55,622 bases of DNA from Desulfocurvus sp. (GTDB taxonomy: Bacteria; Desulfobacterota; Desulfovibrionia; Desulfovibrionales; Desulfovibrionaceae), in NCBI GenBank assembly GCA_020692325.1, contig JAIMKR010000004.1:1-55622 (forward strand), written 5' to 3'. A program made the translations under genes and the position numbers. Below the pieces are notes generated by a model. It was not told where the DNA came from. It did no database searches and was given only the letters and a program-made list of their open reading frames with translations. Each line of letters starts with the position of its first letter. The first letter of the stretch is position 1. Positions 53,936 through 55,622 of the stretch are shown in pieces.

Positions 53936-54061
53936 AGTGGACCCTCCTGGGCTTGAGATGTCGCCGGGTGCGCCGACGAATGACGCCATATATTTTTTTG
54001 GAAGGGCTGGCTACTATTAAATTGGGCAGCCCTTTGCAAGCACTTTCCGCGCGCCCGTCCG

Positions 54062-55126
54062 CTAGCCCGCCAACAGCTTCAGCTGGCCGCAGGCGGCGGC
54101 GATGTCCTGGCCCATGCTGCGCCGCAGAAACGTGGTGAGGTGCTTGCTGCGCAGATAGTCCTCGAAGGCCTGCACGTCCGCCGGGTCCGGGGCGCGGTAC
54201 GGCGGATTCGGCGCGACCTGCGGCGGGGGCGGATTGTAGCCGATGAGGTTGACCTTGCAGCGCCGCTGCCCAAGCAGCCGCACCAGCTGCTTGGCGTGGG
54301 CGATGGTGTCGTTGACCCCGCCGAGCAGAATGTACTCGTAGGTCACGCGCTCGCGCTGCTTCAGCGGATAGCTGTCCAGACAGGCCATGAGCTCGTCCAG
54401 GGGGACGCGCGCGGCCTTGGGCATGATTCTCTCGCGCAGCTCCTGGGTGGGCGCGTGCAGGCTGATGGCCGGCACGGCCAGGCCGGAATCGCCCAGCACC
54501 TTGAGCGCGGCCGGAATGCCCACGCTGGAGACTGTGCTGCGCCGTGGCGAGATGGAGATGCCCTCGGGACTGCCCAGGGTCTCCAGCGCGCGCAGCAGCT
54601 CGGACAAATTCATCAGCGGCTCGCCCATGCCCATGAACACCAGATTTTTGAGGTCGCCCAGACCGCTTTGCGCCAAATGCGCGCGGCCCACCAGCACCTG
54701 CCCCAGAATCTCGCCCATGGTCATGTTGCGCGTGAGCCCCAGCTCGCCCGTGGAGCAGAAGGTGCAGGCCATGGCGCAGCCCACCTGCGTGGACAGGCAC
54801 TGGGTGTAGTGCCCACCCATGGGGATGAGCACGGTCTCAATGCGCTCGCCGTCGCCCAGGCGCAGCAGCAGCTTGATGGTGCCGTCGCGGCTGACGCGCG
54901 CCACGTCCACCACAGGCAGACCGATGACGGCGCGCTCGGCGAGCCGGGCTTTCAGCTCCTTGGAGATATTGGTCATGACGGTGAAGTCTTCCGCGCCGCG
55001 ATACCACAGCCAGTGCCACAGCTGATCGGCGCGGAAACGCGGCAGTGCGAGTTCGTCGACCACGAAGGCCTCGAGCTCGGAGCGCGTGAGGTTGAGCAGA
55101 TCGGTTTTGGGCGCGGCGTCGGTCAT
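54062..55126 (-). CDS. rlmN: 23S rRNA (adenine2503-C2)/tRNA methyltransferase RlmN
   Basis: Radical SAM enzyme that methylates C2 of A2503 in 23S rRNA and A37 in some tRNAs. The 354-residue protein has the cluster motif CAMACTFCSTG, the N-terminal helical accessory domain (FRADQLWHWLW), GMGEPLMNL, LHAPTQELRERIMP, and a C-terminal Cys in DIAAACGQL near 347 that takes part in catalysis. ATG 55126 is preferred because it starts the MTDAAPKTDLLNLT head of the family; the ribosome site is weak. Confidence 0.95.
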   Translation of the reverse strand: MTDAAPKTDLLNLTRSELEAFVVDELALPRFRADQLWHWLWYRGAEDFTVMTNISKELKARLAERAVIGLPVVDVARVSRDGTIKLLLRLGDGERIETVLIPMGGHYTQCLSTQVGCAMACTFCSTGELGLTRNMTMGEILGQVLVGRAHLAQSGLGDLKNLVFMGMGEPLMNLSELLRALETLGSPEGISISPRRSTVSSVGIPAALKVLGDSGLAVPAISLHAPTQELRERIMPKAARVPLDELMACLDSYPLKQRERVTYEYILLGGVNDTIAHAKQLVRLLGQRRCKVNLIGYNPPPPQVAPNPPYRAPDPADVQAFEDYLRSKHLTTFLRRSMGQDIAAACGQLKLLAG

Positions 55127-55622
55127 CGGTTCAGCATGTACCAGCGCGGGGGCGGATGCACAAGGAAAAGCGCGCAGCGTCTCGGAAAGGGGTTTTCGCC
55201 TGCAGGGATGCACGCCGTCGGTCACTCCATGGTTACAGATCACGCGGCGAGCCGGACCGCCGCCACCCGTGCGAACATAAACGACGCCGACCCTCTTTTC
55301 AATGGATCAGGGAGTCAGCCTTCCCCCTGCCGGCAAGTGCATTCGCCCCCCGAAGGGGGCGGTCGCCGGAGGCATGTCCAACAAGCCACATCGCCAAGGC
55401 GAGAAACGTGGCTCACGCACGCCACGACGTCGCAGCGCGAATATGCCTCCGGCGGCCGGGGGCTCCGCGCCCCCGAACCCCGCGTACAGGAAAGGCGGCC
55501 TCCTTCCGTAGCGGAGTTCCAACGAGCAAGCACCCCTTGAAGCCCCGGTAGGACAGGAGGCTGTTTCCACCCGACCGACCAGACCCCGTCGTCCGGCCTC
55601 GCGCCCACCGATTCCTCCCGCC
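55127..55622. other. Right-hand intergenic region, no gene recognised
   Basis: About 500 bases to the window edge. Short frames on both strands have non-coding composition. The centre is occupied by the palindromic repeat listed separately. The promoter of rlmN should lie between 55127 and about 55300, where an AT-richer stretch at 55275-55310 is the only hint. Confidence 0.4.
55364..55474. repeat. Palindromic intergenic repeat, GCCGGAGGCAT family
   Basis: CGCCGGAGGCAT (55364-55375) is repeated in perfect inverse form at 55443-55454, enclosing 67 bases. Flanking hairpins follow: GCCCCC/GGGGGC at about 55345-55360 and GGGGGC/GCCCCC at 55457-55474. The core GCCGGAGGCAT is shared with the 13.3 kb and 48.2 kb repeats. 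Confidence 0.7.

Overview
The window looks like a chromosomal segment of a high-GC sulfate-reducing deltaproteobacterium of the Desulfovibrio type (Desulfovibrionaceae; genus not determined). Clues are a class I hybrid cluster protein with its partner ferredoxin, a bacteriohemerythrin, a pyruvoyl arginine decarboxylase next to a deoxyhypusine-synthase-like protein, a CoA-disulfide-reductase/rhodanese fusion, an octaheme membrane cytochrome, several short conserved proteins without known function, and GC-rich palindromic repeats between genes. No rRNA, tRNA, insertion sequence or CRISPR array was seen.

Layout. 1-3.4 kb: the end of a NifB/NifX-type protein, a glutamine amidotransferase and murI. 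3.4-5.2 kb: a lower-GC patch with a small exported protein, a cupin and an Abi-alpha (DUF4393) protein. 5.2-8.1 kb: thioesterase, pyridine-nucleotide-disulfide oxidoreductase with rhodanese, and a PocR-domain sensor protein. 8.1-13.5 kb: two small proteins (one a chagasin/I42-like lipoprotein with a decayed second copy near 11.2 kb), a GntR regulator with a CynX-type transporter, and a PIN-PhoH protein. 13.5-17.5 kb: a monooxygenase-like protein and a two-gene membrane cytochrome unit (CydA-like membrane part fused to eight c-heme motifs). 17.6-25.9 kb: coaX, eno, a class D beta-lactamase, fabD, radA and a chemotaxis receptor. 26-34 kb: a PP-loop tRNA-thiolation-like protein, uspA, MFS transporter, amtB, a LUD-domain protein and purM. 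34.5-37 kb: small proteins and a PilZ gene cut by an in-frame amber codon.

37.2-42.9 kb holds the most notable unit: purB-pyrE followed, with overlapping genes, by an L,D-transpeptidase-fold protein with a C-terminal NTF2-like region (Csd6/Pgp2-like), a one-helix coiled-coil membrane protein, and a Csd4/Pgp1-like M14 carboxypeptidase that keeps the rare Gln zinc ligand. In Helicobacter and Campylobacter these enzymes, encoded separately, trim peptidoglycan to set helical shape; here they sit together, suggesting a curvature operon in a vibrioid cell.

43-51 kb: nitroreductase, nuclease, an orphan NarL-type regulator, groES-groEL, and a nitrosative/oxygen-stress group (bacteriohemerythrin, cupin, ferredoxin, hcp). 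The hcp promoter carries a perfect TTGAC-N4-GTCAA palindrome at the spacing expected for activation by an FNR/HcpR-type protein. 51-55 kb: an operon for arginine to agmatine to N-carbamoylputrescine with a deoxyhypusine-synthase-like enzyme, then rlmN. The ends of several intergenic regions carry members of one repeat family.
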